Origin: an uncultured Clostridia bacterium
GTDB taxonomy: Bacteria > Bacillota > Clostridia > Oscillospirales > Acutalibacteraceae
Reading direction: 5' to 3'
NCBI GenBank assembly: GCA_937915775.1
Contig: CALGGQ010000072.1
Location: 1-28,655 of the forward strand
Length of the DNA stretch: 28,655 nucleotides
Positions 15,275 through 23,343 of the stretch are shown one piece after another. The notes beneath the pieces are model-generated. The model made no database searches, was not told where the DNA came from, and was given only the letters and a program-made list of their open reading frames with translations. The first letter of the stretch is position 1. Every line of letters starts with the position of its first letter. Made by a program: the position numbers and the translations under genes.

Positions 15275-16117
15275 ATGCAGCCGTTTGCCCGAAACGGTTA
15301 CACCGTTATGATTATTATGAGTATTCAGATGAAAACAGCAACCGCCGATAACTTCACGATGAACTATTTTACCTTTGGGAAGGGCGACAAAACCTTTGTA
15401 ATTCTTCCGGGGCTGAGCGTTCAGAGCGTGATGGGCGCCGCCGCTATGATAGCCAAGGCGTATGAGAGCATCGCCCGTGAATATACCGTATATGTATTTG
15501 ACCGCAGAAACGAGCTGCCGACTGCCTATTCCGTTTATGATATGGCAGACGATACGGCAGCGGTGTTTCGTGCTCTCGGGCTGAAAGAGGTTTATCTTTT
15601 CGGTGCCTCACAGGGCGGTATGATAGCGATGACGATGGCGATTAAGCACCCGGAGCTCGTCCAAAAGCTGATGCTCGGTTCCTCCTCGGCGCGCATAACA
15701 GATGAACAGTTTAACGCCCTTTCGGAATGGATTGACCTTGCGAAAAAGAAAGACAGGGTACAGCTGAATCTTGCTATGGGGCGGGTGCTCTATCCTGAGG
15801 CGCTGTTTGAACAGTACAGGGAGCTGCTGAAAAAGACAGCCGAAAGGATTACGGACGAAGAGCTGGCGCGGTTTATTTGCTTTGCCGAAGGAACGAAAGG
15901 CTTTGATGTTGCCGAAATGCTCCACACAATAGCGTGCCCGATTTTATCGCTCGGCGCAGCGGATGATAAGGTGCTGCCCGATAGCGCGCAGGAGCTGGAG
16001 CGCTTGCTGGCAGGCAAGCAGGGCTTTGAAAGCTATTTGTATCATGGCTACGGTCACGCCGCCTTTGATACAGCGCCGGATTATAAAGAGCGGCTGCTGC
16101 GGTTTATGAAAAAATGA
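15275..16117 (+). CDS. Alpha/beta-fold hydrolase
   Basis: The 280-residue cytosolic protein has a nucleophile elbow GASQGG with Ser112, an acid in GAADDK near 230 and His in GYGHAAF near 263, a complete catalytic triad. It belongs to the broad group of esterases and C-C hydrolases; no substrate can be given. The start at 15275 has AAAGGG 5 bases upstream. ATGs at 15308, 15317 and 15329 would remove an N-terminal stretch that precedes the conserved fold, so the true start is somewhat uncertain. The 5' leader from the promoter is about 70 bases. Confidence 0.82.
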   Translation: MQPFARNGYTVMIIMSIQMKTATADNFTMNYFTFGKGDKTFVILPGLSVQSVMGAAAMIAKAYESIAREYTVYVFDRRNELPTAYSVYDMADDTAAVFRALGLKEVYLFGASQGGMIAMTMAIKHPELVQKLMLGSSSARITDEQFNALSEWIDLAKKKDRVQLNLAMGRVLYPEALFEQYRELLKKTAERITDEELARFICFAEGTKGFDVAEMLHTIACPILSLGAADDKVLPDSAQELERLLAGKQGFESYLYHGYGHAAFDTAPDYKERLLRFMKK

Positions 16118-16180
16118 TACCTCCCGCAACCGGTTTCGCTATGGGGAATATGGTTAATATCGAAATATATAGGTGATGCG

Positions 16181-16978
16181 ATGAAAATGATGATTGTGGC
16201 GGATGTCCATCAGCGAACAAAAGTAAATTCCCTGCGGCGCAAACGCACGACGAAAGCGCTGAAAAAAGCCTTTTCCGCCGTTGACTGTGATATGGCGGTT
16301 CTCCTCGGTGACCTGATGCACGGACCGGATTACGGCGACGATAAAGAGCGCTACCTTCATGATTTAAGAGAAGTGCTGGACGCGACGGGCGATGTGCCGT
16401 TTGCTTTTGTTTTCGGCAATCACGATGATGAGTGCGCAATGACAAAGGGAGAAATTCTAAACGTGATGAGCGCATATAAAAACTCACTGACAGAGGGAGA
16501 AAACTATGTGCTGCACCGCGGCGGCGAAACGCTGCTGTTTATTGACAGCGGCGCGGAATATCACGGCGAGGAAAGCCATTACGATGTCGTGAAGCCGGAG
16601 GTGATTAGTTGGGCAAAGCAGGCAATTGAAGGGGAAAAAGCCATCCTGTTTCAGCATATCATCATTCCCGATATTATCGATGTGATAGAAAAAAGGGGAC
16701 GTCAATACCGCTTCCGAGACGGCTTTGCCTACAGCGGCAAGCTCAAGGAACGCCCCTGTCCGCCCGATATTAACACGGGAGAATTAGAAATCCTTGCTCC
16801 GCACCTCAAAGCAATGGTCTTCGGCCACGACCATATCAACAGCTTTGCATGTACCCTAAACGGCGTTAAAATGATTCAGTGCCCTTCTGCCGGCGTCAAC
16901 GGCTATGAATGGCCGCAGCGCCCTTGTGTGCGTCTGCTCGATACAGAAACGCTGACAACAGAAATCATACGCATATAA
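16181..16978 (+). CDS. Metallophosphoesterase (calcineurin-like)
   Basis: The 265-residue product shows all canonical two-metal motifs: Asp8/His10 in ADVH, GD at 43-44, GNHD at 79-82, His159 in FQH and GHDH at 215-218. It resembles small cytosolic phosphoesterases related to fungal-type and Icc-type enzymes; substrate unknown. AGGTGA at 16170-16175 sets the start. It follows the alpha/beta hydrolase by 63 bases with no clear terminator between, so they may share a transcript. Unlike the enzyme at 1138 it keeps the Asn of GNHD. Confidence 0.88.
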   Translation: MKMMIVADVHQRTKVNSLRRKRTTKALKKAFSAVDCDMAVLLGDLMHGPDYGDDKERYLHDLREVLDATGDVPFAFVFGNHDDECAMTKGEILNVMSAYKNSLTEGENYVLHRGGETLLFIDSGAEYHGEESHYDVVKPEVISWAKQAIEGEKAILFQHIIIPDIIDVIEKRGRQYRFRDGFAYSGKLKERPCPPDINTGELEILAPHLKAMVFGHDHINSFACTLNGVKMIQCPSAGVNGYEWPQRPCVRLLDTETLTTEIIRI

Positions 16979-17007
16979 AGCTATTTAGTTTGCAAAAGAT
17001 GAATGCG

Positions 17008-17043
17008 AAAAACCGCAGAACGAAAGCCGTTCTGCGGTTTTTT
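17008..17043. terminator. Bidirectional terminator between metallophosphoesterase and MFS genes
   Basis: A 10-bp GC-rich stem (17013-17022 with 17028-17037) is flanked by A5 and T6. It lies between convergent genes. Confidence 0.92.
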
Positions 17044-17084
17044 GGTATTTTCCCGGTAAAACAGTATGGGTGATGTCGGGCTCA

Positions 17085-18290
17085 TCAGCGCGTCGGCGGC
17101 AATGGTCTGTTTGGCCTTTTCTCATGGAGGAAAAGCGTCCCGATAATAATGAATATGGGAAAAATGATTGCCGTCAGCAGACCGATTTTCAGATTATCGC
17201 CTGCGGCATCGGATACAAAGCCGACGAGCGTCGGTCCTGCCGAACAGCCGATATCGCCGGCGAGCGCCATAAAGGCGAACATCGCCGTTCCCGCGCCTTT
17301 CAGACTTGACGAAGCAAGGCTGAAGGTGCCGGGCCAGAAAATCCCTACCGAAAAGCCGCAGATGGCGCAGCCAGCCAAGCCGGCGATGGGGCTTTTGGTA
17401 AGCGCTGCTATCAAATAAGCTGTTACGCAGAGTAGAGCGCTTAAAAGCATCGTTTTTTTCAGCTTCATCTTTTCGCTGCATTTTCCGTAAAGCGCTCTTG
17501 ACGTTCCCATCAGGATAGCGAAGGTGCAGGGACCTGCCAGATCGCCGACGGTTTTTGATACGCCGAGACCTGCCTCCGCAAAGGCGGACGCCCATTGGCT
17601 CATCGCCTGTTCGGAAGCGCCCGCGCAAATCATAAACACGATGAACAGCCAGAACAGTTTATTCTTAATGAGGCTTTTAATGGGCATAGGCGCTTCGTCC
17701 TGCGTGACGGAATAAATCGGAACCTGTGAAAAATAGAACGCGTTGACAATCGGAATGATTGCCCAGAGAACAGCCATAATGCGCCAATGCTCGATGCCGA
17801 TAAATTTGAAAAACAGCGTTGAAATGATAACCACGCCAACGTGCCCCCAGCAGTAAAACGAATGAAGCAGGCTCATTGCCGCTTCCTTTCTCTGAGTCGG
17901 GCAGGCTTCTACAATGGGGCTTATCATCACCTCTATGATACCGCCGCCGATGGCATACAGCACGACGCAAAGAAGAATGCCCGCATAGCTGTTACTCACC
18001 CAATCGGGAATAACCGCCAGTCCGCAAAGACCGAGCGCGGAAAAAATATGTGCAAGGATAACGGACGTTCGGTAGCCGATGCGGTCAATCGCCTTGGCAG
18101 AAAGAAAATCCACAATCAGCTGCACGCCGAAATTGACCGTCGTTATCAGCGCAATTTTATCCAGCGTCAAGCCGAACTGACGGGAGAACGTCAGAAACAG
18201 CAGCGGCGTAAAATTGTTGACGATTGCCTGCGTTATGTAGCCGATATAACTGGCATAAATGGTATGGTTGTAATTGCTTTTAATGTTCAT
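17085..18290 (-). CDS. Major facilitator superfamily transporter
   Basis: The 401-residue protein has 12 hydrophobic segments and an MFS-like loop after segment 2 (DFLSAKAIDRIGYR). The Trp/Phe pattern FWPGTFSLASSSLKGAGTA near residue 325 resembles FucP-type sugar or drug:H+ transporters. Substrate is unknown. The ribosome site is weak (TAAGAA), but the start fits the promoter at 18341-18369. It ends in a basic Pro-rich tail (RPNRPLPPTR). Confidence 0.85.
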   Translation of the reverse strand: MNIKSNYNHTIYASYIGYITQAIVNNFTPLLFLTFSRQFGLTLDKIALITTVNFGVQLIVDFLSAKAIDRIGYRTSVILAHIFSALGLCGLAVIPDWVSNSYAGILLCVVLYAIGGGIIEVMISPIVEACPTQRKEAAMSLLHSFYCWGHVGVVIISTLFFKFIGIEHWRIMAVLWAIIPIVNAFYFSQVPIYSVTQDEAPMPIKSLIKNKLFWLFIVFMICAGASEQAMSQWASAFAEAGLGVSKTVGDLAGPCTFAILMGTSRALYGKCSEKMKLKKTMLLSALLCVTAYLIAALTKSPIAGLAGCAICGFSVGIFWPGTFSLASSSLKGAGTAMFAFMALAGDIGCSAGPTLVGFVSDAAGDNLKIGLLTAIIFPIFIIIGTLFLHEKRPNRPLPPTR

Positions 18291-18340
18291 ATATCAATTT
18301 CTTAACGGTTTTGCTTCACAAGTCATAATTTGTCTGTTTC

Positions 18341-18369
18341 ATTATACCATAATGTAAAACGAAAGGCAA
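18341..18369 (-). promoter_or_regulatory. Promoter of the MFS gene, shared block type B
   Basis: Minus strand TTGCCT (18364-18369), 17-base spacer, TATAAT (18341-18346). The upstream part CAATCCGTTGCCTTT (18362-18376) is identical to the block at 26586-26600. Confidence 0.78.
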
Positions 18370-18398
18370 CGGATTGCTCCATCACCTTGTTTTATAAA

Positions 18399-18887
18399 TC
18401 AAATATTAACAAATGCCGATACCATTACAATGATTATTACAGCAAGAACAATAAGGCGTGAAATGATGTACGGCACGATGACTTTCTTTGCGTCTAACCG
18501 CTTATATTTCGGCTTTGCAAAATATGCCATAACAAGATATCCAATAACGCCTACTGCACTAATGTAATTAAGATAAGGCAGCTTCATAAAATAGGCAATC
18601 AATGCCGATGCGGTAGCAATCCCTAAGAATACAATTGCACCAAAGTAAAACTTTCGGCTTTCTGCTTCATCCAGTAATCGTTTGCTCTGAACATCCTCAT
18701 CGGATATCAGTTCATCAATGCTGATACCGAATAAATTTGATAATTCCTTTAAGCTGTCAATGCTTGGGTATCCCTTATTCGTTTCCCATTTAGAAACAGC
18801 CGTTCTTGTTACCATTATTTTTCCTGCCAGCTCTTCCTGAGTTAAATTGTTATCTGTGCGTAATTTTTTCAGTTTGTCGCCAAACAT
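18399..18887 (-). CDS. XRE-family regulator with C-terminal membrane segments
   Basis: The 162-residue product has an HTH_3 DNA-binding domain at about 5-60 (KLRTDNNLTQEELAGKI, then VTRTAVSKWE), a short linker, and three hydrophobic segments at about 80-100, 104-122 and 135-160. A membrane-tethered XRE regulator could sense an envelope signal. The start at 18887 is chosen because AAGGAGGTG lies 10 bases upstream; the ATG at 18914 lies before this site. Its targets are unknown; the downstream MFS gene has its own promoter. Confidence 0.86.
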   Translation of the reverse strand: MFGDKLKKLRTDNNLTQEELAGKIMVTRTAVSKWETNKGYPSIDSLKELSNLFGISIDELISDEDVQSKRLLDEAESRKFYFGAIVFLGIATASALIAYFMKLPYLNYISAVGVIGYLVMAYFAKPKYKRLDAKKVIVPYIISRLIVLAVIIIVMVSAFVNI

Positions 18888-18988
18888 AGCGTCTGCACCT
18901 CCTTGCAATACCATGCTAACTTATTGTATCGCAAAAGTCACGACACTTTCACTCACATCGGCATATTGTTAGAAAACATCACTGACAA

Positions 18989-19006
18989 AATAGAAACTAT
19001 TCTATT
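18989..19006 (-). terminator. Weak AT-rich hairpin at the end of the flavoprotein gene
   Basis: On the minus strand AATAGAA and TTCTATT form a 7-bp stem overlapping the stop codon, followed by TTGT. It may be a weak terminator only. Confidence 0.3.
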
Positions 19007-19536
19007 GACAAGCCCAAAGCATATGCCTCTTTTAACGCCTTGGTTTTCAAAATATCGCCTTTATCCTTGACTCCTCTTACAAGTACTGTTCCGGCATCTT
19101 CCAAATGAAAGAAATTAAGTATCAACTGATATTGCATTTTTATGGAATCAAACAGTTCAGGCAGTGTAGCTGCGCCTACCAACAGCAAAGCCAGCTTCTT
19201 AATTTGAAACTCATTTCTCATCGGTGTATGCAATCTGTCTATCATCGCTTTTAATTGTGCGCTGATGCCGTAAAAATATACAGGTGAGGCAATGACCACA
19301 ATATCGGCGTCTCTTAATTTATCATAGATGACAGACATATCATCATTTTGGAAACACTCGTTTTTATCTCTGGCAAAACACGAATTACATCCGATGCAGG
19401 GATTTATTTTATAATCTGCTACTGATACTAATTCTACGCTATTGTTTTTACTTGCGCCCTCCGCAAAGGAACGTGCAAGTAAATCTGTATTGCCACCTTT
19501 TCTTGTGCTTCCTATTAAAACAACGATTCTGCTCAT
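18997..19536 (-). CDS. Iron-sulfur flavoprotein / NAD(P)H:FMN reductase
   Basis: The 179-residue flavodoxin-fold protein binds FMN through GSTRKGGNT (9-17) and SPVYFYG (about 84-90). Cys47, Cys50, Cys53 and Cys61 give the spacing C-x2-C-x2-C-x7-C, which fits the compact [4Fe-4S] motif of archaeal and clostridial iron-sulfur flavoproteins. Such proteins pass electrons to O2, peroxide or other acceptors in anaerobes. AGGAGA precedes the start and a strong promoter lies upstream. It is divergent from the membrane-anchored hydrolase. Confidence 0.87.
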   Translation of the reverse strand: MSRIVVLIGSTRKGGNTDLLARSFAEGASKNNSVELVSVADYKINPCIGCNSCFARDKNECFQNDDMSVIYDKLRDADIVVIASPVYFYGISAQLKAMIDRLHTPMRNEFQIKKLALLLVGAATLPELFDSIKMQYQLILNFFHLEDAGTVLVRGVKDKGDILKTKALKEAYALGLSIE

Positions 19537-19582
19537 TTTTGTCTCCTGTTTCTACCAATACAAATTCAAGTTTGTCAAGTTC

Positions 19583-19611
19583 ATTATAGCATGATAGTTA
19601 GCAATTCTCAA
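19583..19611 (-). promoter_or_regulatory. Promoter of the iron-sulfur flavoprotein gene
   Basis: Minus strand TTGAGA (19606-19611), 17-base spacer, perfect TATAAT (19583-19588). Its -35 is only 16 bases from the -35 of the divergent promoter at 19628. Confidence 0.8.
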
Positions 19612-19627
19612 CGCTGTACTTTAACAC

Positions 19628-19656
19628 TTTTCAAAGAAGCAGAATAGTGATATAAT
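19628..19656 (+). promoter_or_regulatory. Promoter of membrane-anchored hydrolase, shared block type A
   Basis: TTTTCA at 19628-19633, 17-base spacer, TATAAT at 19651-19656. It matches the block at 15170-15201 at ACTTTTCAAAG and AGTGATATAATA with the same spacing. Confidence 0.72.
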
Positions 19657-19676
19657 AGCGAAAAGAGGTTATGGTT

Positions 19677-20396
19677 ATGAAGAAACGAACGAAGATTTTT
19701 CTTGCAATTCTGGTTGTGATGTTAGTGGCTATCGGCGTTGCAACGGGTATTTATGCAAACGATTATTACCGTGCGGTCGGTGTGGATGAATACATAACAA
19801 GCAGCGACGGTGTAACCGTTTCGCCAATTGACGAGGGATATTTCTTTGACGGTCCGAGCGAGGACAGCGCGCTGATTTTCTATCCCGGCGCAAAGGTGGA
19901 GGAAACGGCATATGCGTCGATAATGAAATCACTTGCCGAGCAGGGTGTTGACTGCTTTTTGATAAAAATGCCGATGAAGCTCGCCTTTCTCGGAATGAAT
20001 AAGGCGGATAATATTCGTGCGAAATACGATTACGATAATTACTATTTTGCAGGGCATTCCCTCGGCGGTGCGATGGCGGCGAACTATGCCGCGGCGCATC
20101 TGAACGATTATGCAGGTCTGTTTCTTCTCGCTGCGTATCCGACAAAGGATTTGACTGCCGCGCCGTTTCCCGTGGTATTTATCTATGGTGATAATGACAA
20201 AGTGCTGAACCGTGAGAAACTGAAAGAAGGATTTACGCTTGTTCCTGCTGATGACAAGAAGGTTGAAATCGCAGGCGGCAATCACGCGCAATTCGGCTCT
20301 TACGGCGCGCAAGAAGGCGACGGCGCCGCCGCCATAACGCCCGAAGAACAGTGGCAGATAACAATTGATACGATTCTTCAAGAAATCAAAAAGTAA
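19677..20396 (+). CDS. Membrane-anchored alpha/beta hydrolase
   Basis: The 239-residue product has an N-terminal basic stretch (KKRTK) and one hydrophobic segment at about 7-27, so the enzyme domain should sit outside the cell, tethered or released. The catalytic triad is visible: Ser128 in GHSLGG, Asp in YGDNDK near 175 and His in GGNHAQFG near 202. The fold resembles dienelactone-hydrolase-like or YdeN-like serine hydrolases; substrate unknown. ATG at 19677 is 9 bases from AAGAGG; ATG at 19671 is only 3 bases away and less likely. A terminator follows. Confidence 0.85.
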   Translation: MKKRTKIFLAILVVMLVAIGVATGIYANDYYRAVGVDEYITSSDGVTVSPIDEGYFFDGPSEDSALIFYPGAKVEETAYASIMKSLAEQGVDCFLIKMPMKLAFLGMNKADNIRAKYDYDNYYFAGHSLGGAMAANYAAAHLNDYAGLFLLAAYPTKDLTAAPFPVVFIYGDNDKVLNREKLKEGFTLVPADDKKVEIAGGNHAQFGSYGAQEGDGAAAITPEEQWQITIDTILQEIKK

Positions 20397-20409
20397 ATCA
20401 AAAAACTTC

Positions 20410-20441
20410 AGCGGACACCGGAATACCGGTGCCCGCTTTTT
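20410..20441 (+). terminator. Rho-independent terminator after the hydrolase
   Basis: A 12-bp stem with one mismatch (20410-20421 with 20426-20437, loop AATA) runs into T5. Confidence 0.9.
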
Positions 20442-20478
20442 ATGTAAACATTATTCCGTTTGTTTATGATAACAGATA

Positions 20479-20495
20479 ACCGTCAATCTTGACGG
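20479..20495. repeat. Short inverted repeat in the hydrolase/rubredoxin intergenic region
   Basis: CCGTCAA and TTGACGG are separated by two bases. The region 20442-20586 between the two convergent genes holds no convincing gene. This palindrome could be part of a terminator or a protein site; nothing decides. Confidence 0.4.
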
Positions 20496-20586
20496 GTATT
20501 TATTTTTGAAGTTGGCACAGCAGGCGATAGGACGGCTTTTCGTTGCCGTATAAATCCACCGAGCCGTGAACACGGCGGCTGTGCAT

Positions 20587-21528
20587 TTATGCTTTGTTAA
20601 ATTTATCCTTACCCTGTTTGCAGCGCGGGCATTTCCAGTCGTCGGGTAAATCCTCAAAGGCTACGCCGTCGTGCTCAGCGGGGTCGTAAACATAGCCGCA
20701 GATGGAGCAGACGTATTTGCCCGTTGCCTCCTGCTTGGAAAAGTCAACCTCTGCGAGCACTGTCGGTACGGGATTATCCAAATCCATCACGCGCTTTGCT
20801 TCCAGGTTTTCATAGCCCTGCGGCGTGTGCGTGCCGCAGTATACCGTCGGGTGCTTGCGGACAAATTCACGCACACGGTCAAGCGTTTCACGCGCTGCTG
20901 TAAGATCGTCAAACACTACTGAAAGTTTGTTTTCGTAAAGCGCCTCGTCAACGTAGGTGATATCGCCGTGGAGCATATAGAACAGTCCGTCGTTTTCAAC
21001 AACGACAATGCTGTTGCCGTTGGTATGACCCTTTGCCTTGATGAAATAAATGCCGTCGGCAATCTTCTGACTCTCGGGGAAATTGTAATAGGCGCCGTCG
21101 GTAAATTGAACGGGCACAATATTGTCAATGCCCTGTAATTCACCTGCCGAGGTTTCCTCTTCGTTAACATATATCTTTGCATGCGGGAAGGAACGCAGCT
21201 CGCCCGAATGGTCGCCGTGCTTATGCGTGAGAAGAATTTTCGTTACCTGCTCCGGCTTGTAACCGAGATTGGCGAGCGCTTCCATATAGCTTGAAATGTC
21301 TTTTCCCGTATAAAGAATACTGTTTTCATCAACAACCTCCTCCGGCGTTCCTGCGGGCAGGCCGGTATCCACAAGGATAACCTCGCTTCCCGTATCAATC
21401 AGATAATTCTGCAGGCTGCCGCGGTAGCGGATGTTTTTGTCAAACTTGTCGGCGCCTTCTTCTCCGCCGAAAACGAACGGCTGAGAATAGAATCCGTCTT
21501 TTCTGAATTTTACTGCTTTGATAATCAT
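20587..21528 (-). CDS. Metallo-beta-lactamase-fold hydrolase fused to rubredoxin
   Basis: The 313-residue protein has an MBL domain at about 1-255 with THKHGDH (His102, His104, Asp106, His107), GHTNG near 168 and a late His in CGTHTPQG. It ends in a rubredoxin at about 272-311 with Cys274, Cys277, Cys300 and Cys303 around GYVYDP and DDWKCPRC. It resembles flavodiiron proteins in having MBL and rubredoxin parts but lacks the flavodoxin domain, and the motif is of the zinc type. It may be a redox-linked hydrolase or an O2/NO-related enzyme. GGAGG precedes the start; dinB ends 15 bases upstream on the same strand. Confidence 0.9.
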   Translation of the reverse strand: MIIKAVKFRKDGFYSQPFVFGGEEGADKFDKNIRYRGSLQNYLIDTGSEVILVDTGLPAGTPEEVVDENSILYTGKDISSYMEALANLGYKPEQVTKILLTHKHGDHSGELRSFPHAKIYVNEEETSAGELQGIDNIVPVQFTDGAYYNFPESQKIADGIYFIKAKGHTNGNSIVVVENDGLFYMLHGDITYVDEALYENKLSVVFDDLTAARETLDRVREFVRKHPTVYCGTHTPQGYENLEAKRVMDLDNPVPTVLAEVDFSKQEATGKYVCSICGYVYDPAEHDGVAFEDLPDDWKCPRCKQGKDKFNKA

Positions 21529-21543
21529 ATTGTACCTCCTGAT

Positions 21544-22758
21544 TTATTTGTGCTTTCGCATATATTCTATCGTTTTATGAAGCGTTGTTCCGTGATTAAT
21601 CTGTTCCAGATGCCCTGCAAAATCAAGATGATATTTGCTTTGCAGATCGGCAAGACCCGCCTGCAGCAAATCATCGGCTTTCGTATTACCTTCATTCAGC
21701 ATATCGTCAAAGGTCAGCTGCTTGCCTTCCTCGGCAGAAAGATTAAAAATGCTGACGCCGATTAACCTTATGGGGTTATGCTCCACCTGTTCAAGCATAT
21801 TGACAGCATTCTGAAAAATATCAATTGCCGAATCGCAGGAGGACAGGCTGCGTGACCTTGTGATGTTTTTCATATCAGCATAGGTGATTTTCAGCGTAAC
21901 GCCTTTGGCGTACAAGCCGATATGCTCGGCTCTTGTCTGCACATTCAGGGAAAGCAGAAACAGCGCGTCTTTCAGAAAATTGTAATCGTCAACGTCCTCC
22001 TGAAAGGTGATTTCTCTGCCGATGGATTTCGCGTCCTCCGGCTTATATTCAATTACCTTGCGGTCATCCTTGCCGAAAGCAAGCTGCGTGATCCAGTAGC
22101 CCTGTTTCCCTAAAAGGCGGATGACCTCCTCCTGCCGCTGCTGAATATCGCGCACGGTTTCTATGCCGATGTCCTTCAGCTTTTCGGCTGTTTTGGCGCC
22201 GACGGTATACAGCACGCGCACGTTGCGGTCAATAATCAAGTTGACAAAGGCTTCTGCGGTGGGTATCTCAAAATAGCCGTCCGGCTTTTTCTCCTCACTC
22301 GCGGTTTTGGCAGCCGTTTTGGAATACCCGACGCCGACGGAGCAGGTGAGCCCTACCTCCCGCAAGGTTCTTTCCTTAATCTCCTTGGCAATTTGGCAGG
22401 CGCCGTTCCAGTCGCCTGCTTTTTCGGTAACGTCCAGATAGGCTTCATCAAGCGCAATCGTTTCGGAAGCGGAGGCGTATGCGTTCCATATCTGATGAAG
22501 CCTGTCCGACACCGCCCTGTACTTATCAAAGTTCGGGTGCATATACACGCCGTTCGGGCAAAGCCGGTATGCTTCTTTGATATTCATAGCAGAATGAACG
22601 CCGTATTTCCTTGCCTCATAACTGCAGGTGGCAACCACGCCGCGTTCACTCGGCAGAGAGCCGATAATCAGCGGTTTGCCCCGTAAAGCAGGGTTATCCC
22701 GCACTTCCACAGAGGCATAGAAGGCGTCCATATCCACATGAACTATCATCCGGCTCAT
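21544..22758 (-). CDS. dinB: DNA polymerase IV (Y-family translesion polymerase)
   Basis: This error-prone polymerase copies past damaged bases. In its 404 residues the palm carries Asp9 in VDMDAFYASVE, with Phe13/Tyr14 at the steric gate, and the catalytic pair Asp104-Glu105 in ALDEAYLD. The thumb and little-finger domains follow, and QLTFD near 358 is a likely beta-clamp-binding motif. GGAGG is upstream. No LexA-type box was recognised near the promoter. The MBL-rubredoxin gene follows after 15 bases with its own ribosome site, so they form an operon. Confidence 0.95.
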   Translation of the reverse strand: MSRMIVHVDMDAFYASVEVRDNPALRGKPLIIGSLPSERGVVATCSYEARKYGVHSAMNIKEAYRLCPNGVYMHPNFDKYRAVSDRLHQIWNAYASASETIALDEAYLDVTEKAGDWNGACQIAKEIKERTLREVGLTCSVGVGYSKTAAKTASEEKKPDGYFEIPTAEAFVNLIIDRNVRVLYTVGAKTAEKLKDIGIETVRDIQQRQEEVIRLLGKQGYWITQLAFGKDDRKVIEYKPEDAKSIGREITFQEDVDDYNFLKDALFLLSLNVQTRAEHIGLYAKGVTLKITYADMKNITRSRSLSSCDSAIDIFQNAVNMLEQVEHNPIRLIGVSIFNLSAEEGKQLTFDDMLNEGNTKADDLLQAGLADLQSKYHLDFAGHLEQINHGTTLHKTIEYMRKHK

Positions 22759-22799
22759 TCTTCCGTCCTCCGTCGTTTTTGAAAATAGCTCTTTTCAAT

Positions 22800-22828
22800 A
22801 TCTTAACAATATTATACTGTTTAGTCAA
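22800..22828 (-). promoter_or_regulatory. Promoter of dinB
   Basis: Minus strand TTGACT (22823-22828), 17-base spacer, TAAGAT (22800-22805). A perfect TATAAT at 22811-22816 lies inside the spacer but has no -35 at a usable distance. Confidence 0.55.
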
Positions 22829-22840
22829 TTGTTTCTTCTT

Positions 22841-22870
22841 AAAATCCCCCGCAACAGAGGTTACGGGGGG
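22841..22870 (-). terminator. Terminator of the ferritin-like/OhrR operon
   Basis: On the minus strand CCCCCGTAAC pairs with GTTGCGGGGG around the loop CTCT with one mismatch, followed by ATTTT. It lies 20 bases after the MarR stop. Confidence 0.8.
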
Positions 22871-22890
22871 GACGGCTGAATGTAGCTGAT

Positions 22891-23343
22891 TTATTTCGTT
22901 TCCATACCGGCAAGGGCTCGGTTAAGCAAATCCCTTAACAAATATAATTCCTCTTCGGAAAGGGGAATGCAGCCCTGCATCGCGGGCGGCACGTCAATGG
23001 CTTTTTCCTTTAACGCCTTGCCTTTTTCCGTCAGCGCCAGAAATAACTTGCGCTCGTTGTTTTCCGGTCTGATACGGTTAATCAGTCCCGCTTTATCAAG
23101 TCTTTTGAGAAGCGGCGCAAGTGTTCCCGAATCAAGATGCACGATTTTGCCGAGCTCGCCTTCCGTCATCGTGCCGTGCTCCCACAGCACCATCATAACA
23201 ATATACTGCGTATAAGTTAAATGAAGCGCCTCAAGAGGCTTGCGGTATTGGCGCACAACCTCCTTGGCGCATGCATAAAGGGGAAAACAAAGCTGATTAT
23301 CAAGCCGAATACACTCGTTTTTCTTATCAGCCAGTGTTGACAT
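22891..23343 (-). CDS. MarR-family regulator of the OhrR (peroxide-sensing) type
   Basis: The 150-residue winged-helix repressor starts with LDNQLCFPLYACAKEV; Cys19 occupies the place of the single reactive Cys of OhrR, whose oxidation by organic peroxide releases DNA. The winged helix follows at about 45-105 (LGKIVHLDSGTLAPLLKRLDKAGL and RKLFLALTEKG). No ohr gene is next to it. Instead it is the last gene of an operon after a ferritin-like gene and a small membrane peptide; its ATG overlaps the TGA of that peptide (TGATG), so translation is coupled. It probably represses its own operon. Confidence 0.88.
   Translation of the reverse strand: MSTLADKKNECIRLDNQLCFPLYACAKEVVRQYRKPLEALHLTYTQYIVMMVLWEHGTMTEGELGKIVHLDSGTLAPLLKRLDKAGLINRIRPENNERKLFLALTEKGKALKEKAIDVPPAMQGCIPLSEEELYLLRDLLNRALAGMETK

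Noticed and set aside
20451..20657. 68-codon minus-strand frame after the rubredoxin fusion
   Set aside because: It overlaps the rubredoxin coding end in another frame and has no start signal.
22811..22816. TATAAT as the dinB -10 box
   Set aside because: No -35 at 16-19 bases; TTGACT with TAAGAT at 17 bases is the better pair, though both remain possible.
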